Below are positions 25,421-36,944 of a stretch of DNA of 64,000 nt, piece after piece. Every line of letters starts with the position of its first letter. Within the stretch, counting starts at the first letter, position 1. Made by a program: the position numbers and the translations under genes. This DNA comes from Torreya grandis. Lineage: Eukaryota; Streptophyta; Pinopsida; Cupressales; Taxaceae. The notes under the pieces were generated by a model. The model ran no database searches, was not told where the DNA came from, and saw only the letters and a list, made by a program, of their open reading frames with translations. The DNA lies in NCBI GenBank assembly GCA_037957365.1, contig JARHVA010004907.1, positions 697,001-761,000 on the forward strand. The letters are read 5' to 3'.

Positions 25421-25617
25421 AGTAGCATCATCTTTTGGGGAGCCTTCTAGCCTCTTCTTTTATTTTATGTCTCTCTTTTGGGGGGGGAGTTTTTTCCTAC
25501 GGGTTTTCTCCTTTTTCTCTATCTTATGGGAGATTACATTTGTACATGGGTACCTCATCAGGCCTAGTTATCGGGACCCATTTTTATATTTCCACACTGC
25601 CCACCTAAGCTACGCTT
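25421..25617 (+). other. Copia 3' untranslated region
   Basis: Short tail between RNase H and the polypurine tract. It contains TTTTGGGGGGGGAG at 25476-25489, identical to a string in the leader. It stays open in the pol frame, probably through loss of the original stop. Confidence 0.6.
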
Positions 25618-25626
25618 ATGGGGGGG
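25618..25626 (+). promoter_or_regulatory. Copia polypurine tract
   Basis: ATGGGGGGG directly abuts the 3' LTR start at 25627. In the family the tract primes plus-strand DNA synthesis, and its end defines the LTR edge. Confidence 0.85.
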
Positions 25627-26095
25627 TATTAGTGTAGGCTTTTATTTTTCCCTATTTATTAATTAGGGAAATTGTATTTATTGCTCATACATGGAGTTTT
25701 CCTACATTTGTGGGATAGGCTAGCTTATGTGGAGGTGTGTGTCATAGATGTGTCATAGGTGTCATAAGAATGTCATAAGTAACTCCCTTGATGGGAGTTA
25801 CTTCTCTATTCTTAGCACCTTGTCACCACCTTTCATGGAGGAGTTATTGTCTATTCTTGGGGTGCCTTGTCCACCTTTTGTGGAGGAGTTACTTACGTAC
25901 TCTCCTATATGTATTCCTCACTTTGGCCATCTCATGATAATCAAATTTTGGTTTTCTCCATTTTATCTTGTGCAATTTATCTTCTTGTGTTATTTTCAAA
26001 TTTCTTTAGCATCTATGTGGTGTGCACTTTTTCATCTTGTGTGATCACGTCTCCATTGCACTCATGTTATCCAAATTCTGGCAACAACTCCGATA
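25627..26095 (+). repeat. Copia 3' LTR
   Basis: 469 bp, from TATTAGTGTAGG to CAACTCCGATA. It matches the 5' LTR apart from about 23 substitutions and one extra 11-bp GTCATAAGAAT-type unit near 25767. The right edge is fixed by the GGATG duplication. Confidence 0.93.
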
Positions 26096-26100
26096 GGATG
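26096..26100. repeat. Target-site duplication GGATG (right)
   Basis: Pairs with 19662-19666. Removing the element and one copy gives a plausible empty site inside an older gypsy-type internal region. Confidence 0.85.
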
Positions 26101-26109
26101 TTATGTGGT

Positions 26110-26560
26110 AATTAAATCTATCTATACCAGAGGGTACTCATAAGGGATACTTGGAACTATAATAACCTCATTAGCATATATGTATTTCAATCATATGTGG
26201 ATTGTATAAGGAATTTCATGAATCTATTGAATCAAGGGCATCATAATAATATGTCAAATACCCCTGCACTAGGTACAACTATGAATCTAGTTACCACATG
26301 TATGGGACCCACTTGTAATGGTAATGTAATCTCACCAATATAGCTCTTAATATGACCATTTAATCCTTTTATGACCATGGTGGTGGGAATCATATCCCAA
26401 TCTATGCATTTGAGATGATAAATAAGAATTTTGGTACACATATTCACACTTGAACCATTATCAACCATACCACTCTAAATAGGTCAGTGATCAATGTGAC
26501 CTTGAACAAATAAAGAATGTAAATCTAATTCATTATCAACTATCTCATGCTCTATAAATG
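26110..26560 (-). pseudogene. Retroelement protease remnant (gypsy type)
   Basis: The minus-strand frame at 26241-26468 contains Val-Asp-Asn-Gly-Ser-Ser-Val-Asn, an aspartic protease active-site block with Asn where most families have Ser or Thr after the catalytic Asp. A downstream Val-Phe-Asp-Ile-Leu-Leu matches the second conserved protease block. Weak continuation follows down to about 26110. A similar Asp-Asn-Gly block occurs in the plus-strand relic at 53404. Such proteases cut the gag-pol polyprotein. It is followed (in its own direction) by the copia insertion; no RT is seen beyond. Confidence 0.7.
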
Positions 26561-26699
26561 TGATTAAAGGATTAGATGACACTGAATTATGATAAAAACA
26601 TATGATACCATTCAAATTATTTTGTTCTTATGCATATTGTACACCTAATGTATTCACTATCTCGTTAGCTATGTGCTTAGGAAAATGATCACTAAATAT

Positions 26700-28170
26700 T
26701 TTCATTAATTTATTTTCACTTCATTGGATTTTTATTACTCTCTCTTAGTGTGCCCACATCATAGATGTTTTCATCTATCTAATCTTGAATCTTGTGTTTC
26801 AAACAAATGCATTTATTAGGCATATGGCATGGTGCCCTATGATAATTTTAAAAAGCATTCTAGTCAAAACCTTTTGGAAGAGGTTTATTCACATTAACCT
26901 ATTTTATGGAGGAGAGATATATGATATTGCATTATAATAATGTTTTGAGAACCCTATATGGATATTTTATAAAATTAGTAAATTATCTCCTTGGAGGAGC
27001 TGATAGGACAATGTGTGGAGTAACATTTAAAAAAACATTTACTAGTTTTTTTATCATTCTTATTATTGGTTGGCCTTACCTTGTATGGTTTCTTACTTTA
27101 ACTCTTGGTATTATCATCTAAATTGGTTGTATACTTAAGCTTGTTCATTTACAATAGCTTGACTTCTCTTTCATTTACCATACTACACAATTTTGTGAAC
27201 AATTTGAACTTATTGAACATAATGGATTCATGCAAAGATGTAAGTAGACTTTTCTCAAATACATCACATTATTCTCTATCTACCATAGGATTTTTCATTT
27301 TGGAAAACATGGTGTTATATATTAAAACATATTATTTCATTAGCTCATTAGATTTGTGTTTTAGTATTGACAATCTGAGCATAGGAAACCTTCTCATTGA
27401 TGTTGATTGAAAAGTGTGCTAAAAACATATCATCCAATGTATTAAATGCATGTATTGTTTAGTATGGTAAATCATAGAACCATTATAATTCATAATCCTT
27501 GATACTTCTCGAGAATAGATTAGTCAATAATCTATCATTAGAGACATAATCCAAACATGTTACATGAAATGATCTAAGATGTTGTTCAAGATCACCCTTT
27601 CCATCACGTAGTGTAATCTTGGGTGCCACAAACCATGTAGGTATATTATATATTTATATATTTTGTGCCAATGGAGTGTGTAATAAAATATGAGAAACTA
27701 CTAACTTATTAGGTTTTGAATCACCTTGATCCAAATGTAGTACCTTAGTTTGTAGATATTGGATCTCTTTCATAAGGAATTGTACATTGAGAGAAGAGGA
27801 ATGTGTGATAACTAAAGGTAGTGTTCCCAATGATGGAGTAATAATTGGCCTAGTAATCTATTGAATCCTTTGAGTTACCTCCATTGTGATAGGTGGTACA
27901 AACTTTGTATCTAAAAGAGTAGTAATATGAGAAGATAGAGTTGTGTTTACATTATTGATATCTAATAGAGTTTTTGAAATGATAATATGATCAAGAGGTT
28001 GGTAATGAAGTATTTATATAAAAATCTACATAACTTCCCCTTAATTGAATTTTATTTTTTCCCCATTTATAGGAGGGAGTAAATCTTGATGTTCATCTTG
28101 AGGACCACTATTATCTCAATCATATTGCTCATGTTCAAAACTAGTCCACATGTTATATAACTATAGGCAC
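26700..28170 (-). pseudogene. Gypsy-type gag, degenerate
   Basis: Minus-strand capsid relic upstream of the protease. The clearest part, about 27440-27660, has the sequence style of plant Ty3/gypsy Gag (Pro-Lys-Ile-Thr-Leu, then a His-Leu-Arg-x-Phe and Leu-x-Asn-Leu-Phe pattern). It is broken by many stops and at least one frame change, and the start cannot be fixed. With the protease at 26.2-26.5 kb and the D and E repeats outside, it forms a gag-protease element lacking visible RT and integrase, either deleted or non-autonomous. Confidence 0.6.
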
Positions 28171-28369
28171 CTTCCAAGGTGTTTCTGATATATTATTCTT
28201 ATCATGTTATGAATAATAGGAATTTAAGTATGCTCAAGGGAAATAAGACATAATATAGCACTTTATCTTAAAGGAGTAGAACAAACTTTTTTTAAATGCA
28301 TATATTATGATATGAAAACTTGAAAATATTATATTATAATAACAAAATATATAAATCCAAAAATAGAAA

Positions 28370-29664
28370 GTGTAAATAAAAATAAGAAGGATACAAACCC
28401 TAGAAACATCTAAATTTAGGGTTAATGACATGCAAATAATAAATGGGTTCATCAATATGTTTTATCAAATTTAGGATTTATATAAAAACTTAAATGATAA
28501 TACTACTATGTAAAATTGAGATAATAATATAATAATAAATATAATTAACTAATTTGGAACTAATTTACTCTATAAACTTAATAAAAATATCAAAGTATGA
28601 TGCTAAAATAAATACTTAGCTAAAAACTATATCAACGAGAGGAATAATAAATTGAAACTTATTGTGTATGGAGGTCTGATTATTGGTATTAGGGATCCAA
28701 AATTACATCTGGACTTAGACAATAGTGCTAGGAATAGGACACTATAGGGGTGTTTCTCTTGTCTAACCTAGGGTGCTCTTGTCCACTTATAATGAGTAAC
28801 TCGGGGTTTTTTTGTTCTTTATGTCTTCATCTGTAGAGCCTATATTTGGTCTAGGGGATTATGATCACTTATAGAGACCATTATATGGATAAATTTTAAT
28901 TCAAACCCCTATTTTCTTGACATATGAGTACCAATAAAAAAATAATGGGGAAATAGGAGTCAATGTTTGAAGTTGGATGAGACCTCAACACTCTATGTGT
29001 TGAGAATTGCCTTTTACTCCAAAGAGGGATCAAACTTCATCTAGTTTTCCCATGATCTAGTGGTGTGTGAGTAATTATTTTAATATTATATATTTTGGAT
29101 AAATATTTATGTGATTAAGTGTCTTAATGGTAAATTTCAACTTGTCATTCAGGGTTGAACTCTAGGCTACTAGGGATATATGCAATCAAAATTGGGAGAA
29201 ATAGGTATTATAATCTCAAAGTGAATTTATGAGTCTGGTGTTTTTCTAATGTGGAATCCTCCCCTTTTAAAAATGGTTTGAAAAGTGTTTATATAGTCAT
29301 ATATATGAAATTAATTTAAATATGGATCATTTGGGACATAGGTTGACCTTCATATAACTTTTGATTTTGCAAATTAGTCATTATTAGGTGGGAATATAGG
29401 AGAGGGGGCAAGGATGCTAGAGAGATGCACTATAGTCCCCTAGGGTTCTCTTTTATAATGGATTATTTCATCATGTTAACATTTATGTTTGGACTAAAGG
29501 ACATCTAATGTTGATAATAATAGGGATGAGTACATTTGGGAGTGTGCAAGGTGCTCGAAAGTGATCGAAAAAGGCCTTGAGATAGGTCTAGATCTAACTG
29601 TGTAAAAGAGTGGTCATAAGTGCATGGTTTTAGCTTAAATGTTAATTTACGTGTCTAAATTTAC
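28370..29664. repeat. Direct repeat copy E, probable 5' LTR of the minus-strand element
   Basis: Aligns with 15640-16955 in direct orientation. It lies just upstream of the minus-strand gag, as a 5' LTR should. The right end of similarity is sharp, at CTAAATTTACC near 29664. I could not find a clean primer site at its left edge: a weak initiator-Met-like string near 28180 matches only partly. Confidence 0.6.
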
Positions 29665-29881
29665 CTTATATTCATCTTATAATAAGATAAAAATACTATT
29701 TCACATATCATTGATTACATGGGCATCATATAGATAGTTGTTTGGCTTTGAAGAAAATAAATATTAAATATATTTTCTAGTGGTGATCTTATAATAGATA
29801 AATTAATTAAGAAACACATTTATATTGAATTTCCTAAATATAAAGTGGAAAAATAACAAAAATATAATATATGGATTCAAA

Positions 29882-31201
29882 ATGAAAAATAATAACAAAA
29901 AAATATTCAAAAAATTAAAATCAAAACAAGCAAGATTACAAAAAGAACAAGATGAACAAGCAAGACTGCAAAAAGAACAATTAAAAAAAAACTTTGCATG
30001 AACAAAGTCAAGATAAGAAAGAAACATAATTTTAAAAATATTTCTCATGAATAAATATCCAAATCAAAAAAAAATTATGAATTTTAATGATACAAATATG
30101 GTTGTTAAGGAATAAAGCATAATATCTACTTTACACATAGAGAAAAAAGACAAATTCAAAACACAAATTAGTTTTCTTCTTAATATTCAAGCAATAAAAC
30201 ATGATTCTTATTTAGTTCAAAATGACATAAAAAATCCTAAAAAGGATTCACATATTGAAAAAAAAAATCCAATCTATGTTTTAATAAGTTTCTCGTACCC
30301 AAATACAAAATATAATCAAAAAATCATATCACAATTCAATAAATTAGTTCTTTCCCATGATAATGATTACATTAATTATTATAATACATAAAATTGGTAT
30401 GATTATGATGATACAAAACTTATACAAAGGCATCACCTTGATGAGATCCTTAGCTTATAGTTACATATTTCCCCTTGTATATGGATTATTTGCTTTTAGT
30501 TCATTTCTACTTCTTGTTATCCTTACTCTAAGCATTCTTATAGCCCTTGGTTTTATGTTCACTTTTATAACTTTCCATCTTAATTTCCAAAACTTAATTT
30601 AATAATCCAAAACAATGATCTTACAATGTTTTCAAGGCACACCCCTTATAACAATCTTCTTGTTTACTATTTCATATCGACCATACTATGTATTTCATTT
30701 CACTTCTATGATCATATATTTATCTTACCCATGAGAATCATGTACATTCCTATTTATCTTAATCATTCAAGCTACATTGTTATGAATTATTTACACATGG
30801 ATTGACTTCCTTCTTACCAATTTACGCTTTAGTACATCGTTGAGGATTATTCGAATCAATTCCTTTTCCACTATTTTCAAAGATTTACTTCTTAAATCTT
30901 TTTAAATATTGTATTCAAATATTAAAAACATTCTAATATGGAAAAAAAAATAAAAAAATCATATATGTCAAAAACTCAAAAAAATAAAAATATTTTGAAA
31001 AATTCAAAATCAGGACCTAAAATCATTATCAAATATTGTTATCTTAATTGTTTCCATATGGTAATTATTATATGTTTGATAGATAACACATTTCAATTTT
31101 TCAATAACATCACTTTTGATGAGGTATTTGAGTGTGATTCAGGACATAATTTTACATTATTTCAATGTCAAGTTTCCCTTATTACCCAAAAACCTTGTTA
31201 A
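29882..31201 (+). pseudogene. Unrecognised 440-codon frame, stops but no frameshift
   Basis: I do not recognise the product. From ATG 29882 one frame can be followed to TAA 31199-31201 with no indel, interrupted by about 11 stops (TAA most often, then TAG and TGA), many where Gln or Trp would fit. The N-terminal 50 codons are Lys-, Gln- and Glu-rich, with two copies of an Ala-Arg-Leu-Gln-Lys-Glu-Gln heptad (coiled-coil-like). The middle is rich in Tyr, His, Phe and Ile. A basic Lys-rich segment (30938-31030) precedes a final part with Cys-Asp-Ser-Gly-His. No catalytic motif is clear. A gag-like structural protein of an element is possible. It follows repeat copy E by about 220 bp. Confidence 0.5.
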
Positions 31202-32304
31202 GTTAGAGGCATCTCTTCATTCTTTGAATAATTTAATAGGTTATATTTATCCACAACCTTTCTAACATGTTGAATCATATATCATATAATTTTTTTACTA
31301 TGCACTCATAATTTACATTATTTTACATGAACATGCTATTCTCTAATAATGACATGAACCCATATGATGGATATAGATTGATTTCATTTGTTTTATGCTT
31401 CTTTCTTACTTTAATATATGATAAAATGGGCTTTGCTTGATTATTATGTGCATCTATTGGTCTTGTATGTGTAAATTCTTGTTTATATGGCATAATTATG
31501 CCATTTTTGTGTTGTCCTTGGTCGTTTGGGCTTATGAAACATTCACATGTCCCTTGTATATGGCCTTTGGGCCTTATATATGGACATTGTGAAAATTGTG
31601 TGACATTGCTTATTTGTACATTACCTTTTAATATAGTATCATGATTCCTATCATGTAATACTCTTACTCTTTAATTTAGTTCCATGATACATATCATGCA
31701 CATGATGCTTATGTACTTCAATGATGTGTAAATCTAATACATGTTCATATGTAAATTCAATTGTTGTATTCAAATATTATGATGTAATAAATTCAAAATT
31801 TTAAGTGCTACTACATGATTACATATTTCACATATTACATAATGCTTATTTTAAGCTAAGTGACTTTAAAGATACATCTCTCATCTAAAAAGGGGTGCAT
31901 CACAATGGTATTATCTTAAGAATTGAAGCCTCATGAGCAAATTTTAGATTTATGGCACTATAAAATTTCAAAAATTATAGAATATTCATAGTTTTAAATA
32001 TTTTGGGAGCATGTGACATGCATGTGTACTCACTCCTACATTTACAAGTGACAAATATAAAATAGTTACAAGTTTCAATAGTTTCAAATCTCAAATTAAA
32101 ATTCAATATCAATTAAATATAGTATAGGGGGCATGATACTCATTCATGTTCAAGTTACTACATAGCATTTAAAATTTTCTCAAGTTTAAAAGTTTTAAAG
32201 TTTCAATTTTTTTTAAGTTACAAAGTTTCAAATAAAATATAGATCCATTTTTAGTGGTATGATTTATATTTATATTTAAAGTGGGCCACATTAGAGTCTA
32301 ATGA
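31202..32304. other. Unassigned noncoding stretch
   Basis: AT-rich with no supported gene. 31490-31620 has short GGCCTTTGGGCC- and GGACAT-type blocks that resemble the 12.3-kb repeats in reverse complement, too degraded to call. Confidence 0.3.
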
Positions 32305-32750
32305 GGCCCATCCCCATCCCCATCTATATAGATCTGGATCTGGATCTGGAGGGGAGAGCCTTGACTCGATTCATAAATTTCTTATCAATCGAGTGCCCCC
32401 ATACATAGAGATAGGGGGGAGCCCTCGCGCCGACTTCCCTTCTATATGGGCCGAAGAGGGGGAGGGGACTATCTTCATGTATCTAGTCCTAGTCCTAGTT
32501 CTAGTTGACCCTATCTGAACTATGGGGCACTCCCACACCCCACTCTATCTAGGGGAGGCCCGGGTAAGAGGATCCCCTATCTATTATATGGCGTGAGTAG
32601 TATGTATATAGTTAGATAGATAGAGGCACTCGATTGATTTCTGCTTATATACCTATCGAGGGCCCCTAGATAGAGTCAGGGCACTTGACTGACGCCCTCT
32701 ATCCCCCATATACATATATAGAGAGGGGGGGGTCGAGGGATAACTAGAAC
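32305..32750. other. GC-richer island of foreign composition, possible organelle-derived insert
   Basis: About 445 bp with clearly higher GC and several CpG sites (for example CCCTCGCGCCGAC near 32422), unlike everything around it. It is built from short direct repeats: three GATCTG near 32330, CTAGTC-type hexamers near 32487-32510, and GATAGATAGA runs. Strings related to CTCGATTGAT/ATCAATCGAG occur in both orientations (32388, 32628). There is no ORF. Mitochondrial-to-nuclear transfer is my best guess from composition alone. Confidence 0.4.
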
Positions 32751-33237
32751 TTAACTATGGTTACACATTTTCTATGGAGTGATCCACAATTAGTGGTCCC
32801 ACCCCTTCAAATGTTCTACATAATACTCTACACAGTCAAATAAGAGTTGGAGCATACAATATTTCCAACTCAAGAGCATTCAAAAGTTTTTTAATTTAAT
32901 ACTTGATCACTCTTAATTTTTCATAGATTCAACATTTATCTAAATACCTCAACAAATGGGAAAATAGTTATCCAATTTCAAGTTACAAGGAAATTAGATT
33001 GAATATTATTTTAGGTGTATATTCCTTGTTCTCTTTTCAAATTAAAATTTTCAAGTTTCATATTTTAAAATATGGAAAAGAACTACTTTCAATGGAATTG
33101 TTGAAAAATTTTCATTAAGCTATTTTAAATGATAAAGATTCACATCAAAATACAAAGTGTGTATACACACTCAAGTTTGCATCTAATTTACTTTAATAAT
33201 TTCACTTTGTTGCATCACCATAATAAAGTGGGTGAAA
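32751..33237. other. Unassigned noncoding stretch
   Basis: AT-rich DNA between the GC-richer island and the dispersed repeat at 33238. No gene or repeat supported. Confidence 0.3.
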
Positions 33238-33390
33238 ATGTCGACATATAAAATGAATCATTGAGTGCTTGACAATGTTTAATATTGACATCCTTACCTC
33301 ACTTCATCTATTCACCATTTCTCTAACTTTTAATCTATAAAGAAAGCCTTTATTGTCCTAAAAATATCATATAATCATCCTTATTTCTGT
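33238..33390 (+). repeat. Dispersed repeat, candidate LTR 5' end (copy 2)
   Basis: Begins TGTCGACATATAAAAT and matches 12764-12925 in direct orientation, including the TATA-like TCTATAAAG. Similarity stops near 33390. See copy 1 for the reasoning. Confidence 0.45.
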
Positions 33391-36300
33391 AAACACTTAG
33401 TTTTGGTCACTTTTGTGACTCAACTAGGATTCAGTTCAATTTATAGCAAATGACATATTTTAAGCCTAGAAATCACCTAAATTACCCAAATTTGTCTACA
33501 TAAGGGATTTAATTACCCAGAAACATGATGAGGCTAGCTTATTTGGTGTATTACCCTTTATGCATCACTAACATAGTTTAGTTCTACCTTAATCAAATTA
33601 CAACCTATTAATTTGACACTTTTGGCCTATCAAACTATTATTTGAAGACATTTAAAATAATTTAAAAAATCCAAAAAATCACTAAGAAAGGCTAATTATA
33701 TTTCAAATCCAAATTAAATTTCTTAAATAAAAATTCCAAATCAAATTAGTGAATTTCATTTACCAAAAAAATAATTTTTAGCCAAATATGAAGTCAAAAG
33801 GTAAATTGATTTTTTATCCCCTAAATATTCAAAAATATGAATCACACTTCACAAATATATAAAATGTGTTTTCATGCCTCAAAAATATCTAAAATTGAGG
33901 TGTCATGATTTTTTGAATGATTTAACCCAACCAGAGTTAGACTGACTCAACCTAGGTTAATTTAGACTCAACCCAGGTTAGAATTTAACCTAACATACCT
34001 AGGGTTACATTTAGTTCTTTGATATATAAATAAAAGTGCCCACACCATATGCTAAAAATATTTTGTGTGTAAGTTTATTCTACTAGAATACCTTATTGAA
34101 GTCTTTGAGAGTAGTGTTATAATGTCCAATTTATGTCAAACTACACACCAAGTGACAAGTGACTATTGGAGAGATATTACCACCATAAAGGTTCATTTAT
34201 AAAAGACTAAAATCATCATAATCCGAGCACGAACATCCTTATAAAAATAAGTAAGCATTAAATTCCATAAAGGAGGTAAAAAATTATATTTTCCTCATCT
34301 CTATTTTATGATCTTGTTTATTGTGTTATGTTCCCCTAGTTCTTAGGTAAGAGTGTTTAGTCTCAGTGAATTTTTATGCTTGATTTTTTCTCATTTAGAC
34401 TAATAAGGGACTAATATACATATATTTTACTCTTTGAACTCCTAAATTACACAATGGCATGCCTGATGGGACCAAGAATCTTATATGGCCTAGGAGATTT
34501 ATATGCTAGATTTAATTTTTCTAAAAGATGCATTTAAATATTCAAGTTTAGAGTTTTAGCTTTAAATTTTACATCTTTTTTTACAAGGTTGTAGGGATCA
34601 ACCATAATTGTGTCAAATCATAATCGATTATAGGGATCAATGACAATATCAATTTCAAAATATAGCAATACTAGAACATAGCTAAAATTAATTTTTCTTG
34701 ATATGCTTGCTTTTAGTTTTGTGCTTAACAACCTATTTATTTCCTTTGTAGCCTTTTTATTATAGAAGCTATGAGAAGTCTGAGTTTTGAACATGTTTAT
34801 CAATCATTTTTATTTTGAAATGCATTTATTTTTTTGTGTGATTTTAGGAAATGATGATGATTTGATTGAATTGATGTCGATTTCAAGAATCAGCATTGAT
34901 CTTTGCTATAATCAATGATGATTTTCTCTGAGATAAAAATAGAAACATGAGATATCAAAATAAATTATTGTCTACTCACTTTATTTTGGGCTTATAATCA
35001 AGAAAACCCCCTAATATTTTGTAAGACCTAAGGTAGAGAGATAAAATCTTAAGCATTGTTAAAATCTCACATAAATTTTGTTTGGTGCTTAAAATCCACT
35101 TAGTTGTATTTGTCTCTTAGTTGTTTTTGAAGTTTTTATAAGTGAAAACAAGGCCACGGGGTAAAATTTTTAATCACACTTCAATTTAGAGGTATTAAAA
35201 ATAATATACATATTATTTATAGCTCTTAAAAGCCTTTTTACTTTATATTTATTTTTCATTATTAGTTAAATTTCAAAATTCATAGCTAGTTTCTCTATTT
35301 GTGGTAAATTAGAAACTATTGCATGTATGCTCTCCCCCCATCCCCTTCAAGAACTTGGGTGACCAAAAGCACTTAGTTTATTTCCATTATTTGAAAATAT
35401 TGTGTTGAAAATAATGTCACATATGCTCTCCCTAAGATCTAAGTGACTTGGCTAACCCAAAAATGATCGCTAATAATCTGAGCAACATTTTAGGTGACAA
35501 TTCAGGGGATAATTCTACCTCAAATGGTGGTAGAACTTCTAGTAGCCATAACTTTTACACCATAGCTCCGTTTGACTCCTCGTTGGAACCATTGGAAAGA
35601 TAAGAATGAGGGGAACATCATGATATGGCACTAAGATCCACTTAGTGGGTTTTGACCCCTAAAAAACAAATGGAATTTCCCTAAATTTTAATTTTAGTAG
35701 TGCAATCTAAAAATAGTAAGTTTCTAAAAATAATAATTCCTCAAATTCTGTATTATTGTAAATCATAAAAGTCAAACCACTTAATCTCCCTCAATATTGA
35801 TGACCTTACACATCCTCCTCATACCTTTAAAACATGTATAAATAAAGATGTAACTTAAAATGGAAATCAGACATCTCTTCTAAGAGATAGGCATATGTTT
35901 GGGTCTGCAAATTTGATGAATAAAACATCTCTTCAGAGAGATAGAATTATTGTTATTGTGTTGTTCTTGTTTCTTGAATTATCTTTCAACCAATGTTTTT
36001 GAGTTTTGGATCAGCTAAATTTTTTCCTTTTTCATTTATATTTTTTAATGTATTTAGATTGTGAATAGGAGTTCATCACCCCTATGAGTTCTTTATGGGT
36101 ACGTTGACTTGGGGTTTCATCTCCTAGCATCATACCAACCCCATTGCATAGTGGGGTATATAAATTGGGAAAATCATCAGATGTAATAGTGTTGAGTAGT
36201 TAGCTTGACCATCCCAATGGGTATTTGGGCCATGCAATAGCCAAACATTAGACTCCATAAAGTAGTACATGGCTGGAGTCACTATGCAAAGGAATAGACC

Positions 36301-36940
36301 CTTACATAGTAAGTTAGGTAGTTTGGAATCAATTTATGTGATCATGTCATTTTATTAGCCACACTTGGGACCATTTAGTATGATCAATATTTATAGATTT
36401 TATTCAAAACCCCACTTATCATAGAGTTTCTTACCAAATATCGAGTGTTCCTCACTCTAAGTTCATACCATGTATCAATACTTGAGAGACATAAGGGGCA
36501 TAAAAATTTTACCTATACCTGTACTTTAATTTTTGAACTAACACTTAATTCATCGTAAGAATTTTTATATCAGTAAAAATTTTGATAAAAGCTACACACA
36601 CCCATGTCAATTTTTAGATATAAGATAAGCCATTAGTGTTACTTCTATTTTCTTTGATTTACATGAGTGTTTTTAGACTAAAACTATTTGTTTGTGTTGT
36701 TTCGTCAAAACAAGTCCAAAACATTCACATTATTCTTAAACTCCTTTAGCCTAAGAGGTATTACTTTATCTGAGTGTGTCATACTTTATTGCTATAGAGA
36801 TTTTTTCTAAAGTCATTTGTGTATCTTTTGTTTGGATAAGGTATAGTTATACTACCCATTTCATCCTAAACTTTTACCTTGGATATTCTATTCCAAAACC
36901 ATTTTACCATGACATTTGTTTAAAGTAGAATTATTATGCT
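33391..36940. other. Unassigned noncoding stretch
   Basis: 3.5 kb without a supported gene. ORFs here are short and lack motifs. 33920-34010 has repeated ACCTAGGTTA-like words. 35520-35650 is a less AT-rich patch that reads like LTR or UTR sequence. No edges found. Confidence 0.35.
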
Positions 36941-36944
36941 TCCT

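Larger units (their letters stand above)
19667..26095 (+). mobile_element. Ty1/copia LTR retrotransposon, near complete, inactive
   Basis: A 6.4-kb element on the plus strand. In order: LTR (458 bp), initiator-Met PBS, 1.2-kb leader, gag, protease, integrase, reverse transcriptase, RNase H, polypurine tract, LTR (469 bp), with GGATG duplications outside. Integrase before reverse transcriptase is the copia order. By eye the LTRs differ at about 23 positions plus one 11-bp indel, about 5%, so the insertion is moderately old. LTR tips are TA...TA instead of TG...CA. Coding is interrupted by about 21 stops but only one net frameshift, so structure is preserved while function is lost. It sits inside an older minus-strand gag-protease element (26.1-29.7 kb and left of 19662). 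Confidence 0.95.

Noticed and set aside
19673..26095. Copia LTR starting at TGTAGG (19673/25633) to keep canonical TG ends
   Set aside because: The six preceding bases are shared by both copies, no CA end fits, and the GGATG duplication, PBS and PPT all abut the TA...TA edges.
28180..28200. Primer-binding site for the minus-strand element next to copy E
   Set aside because: Only about seven of twelve bases match the initiator-Met site; too weak to annotate.
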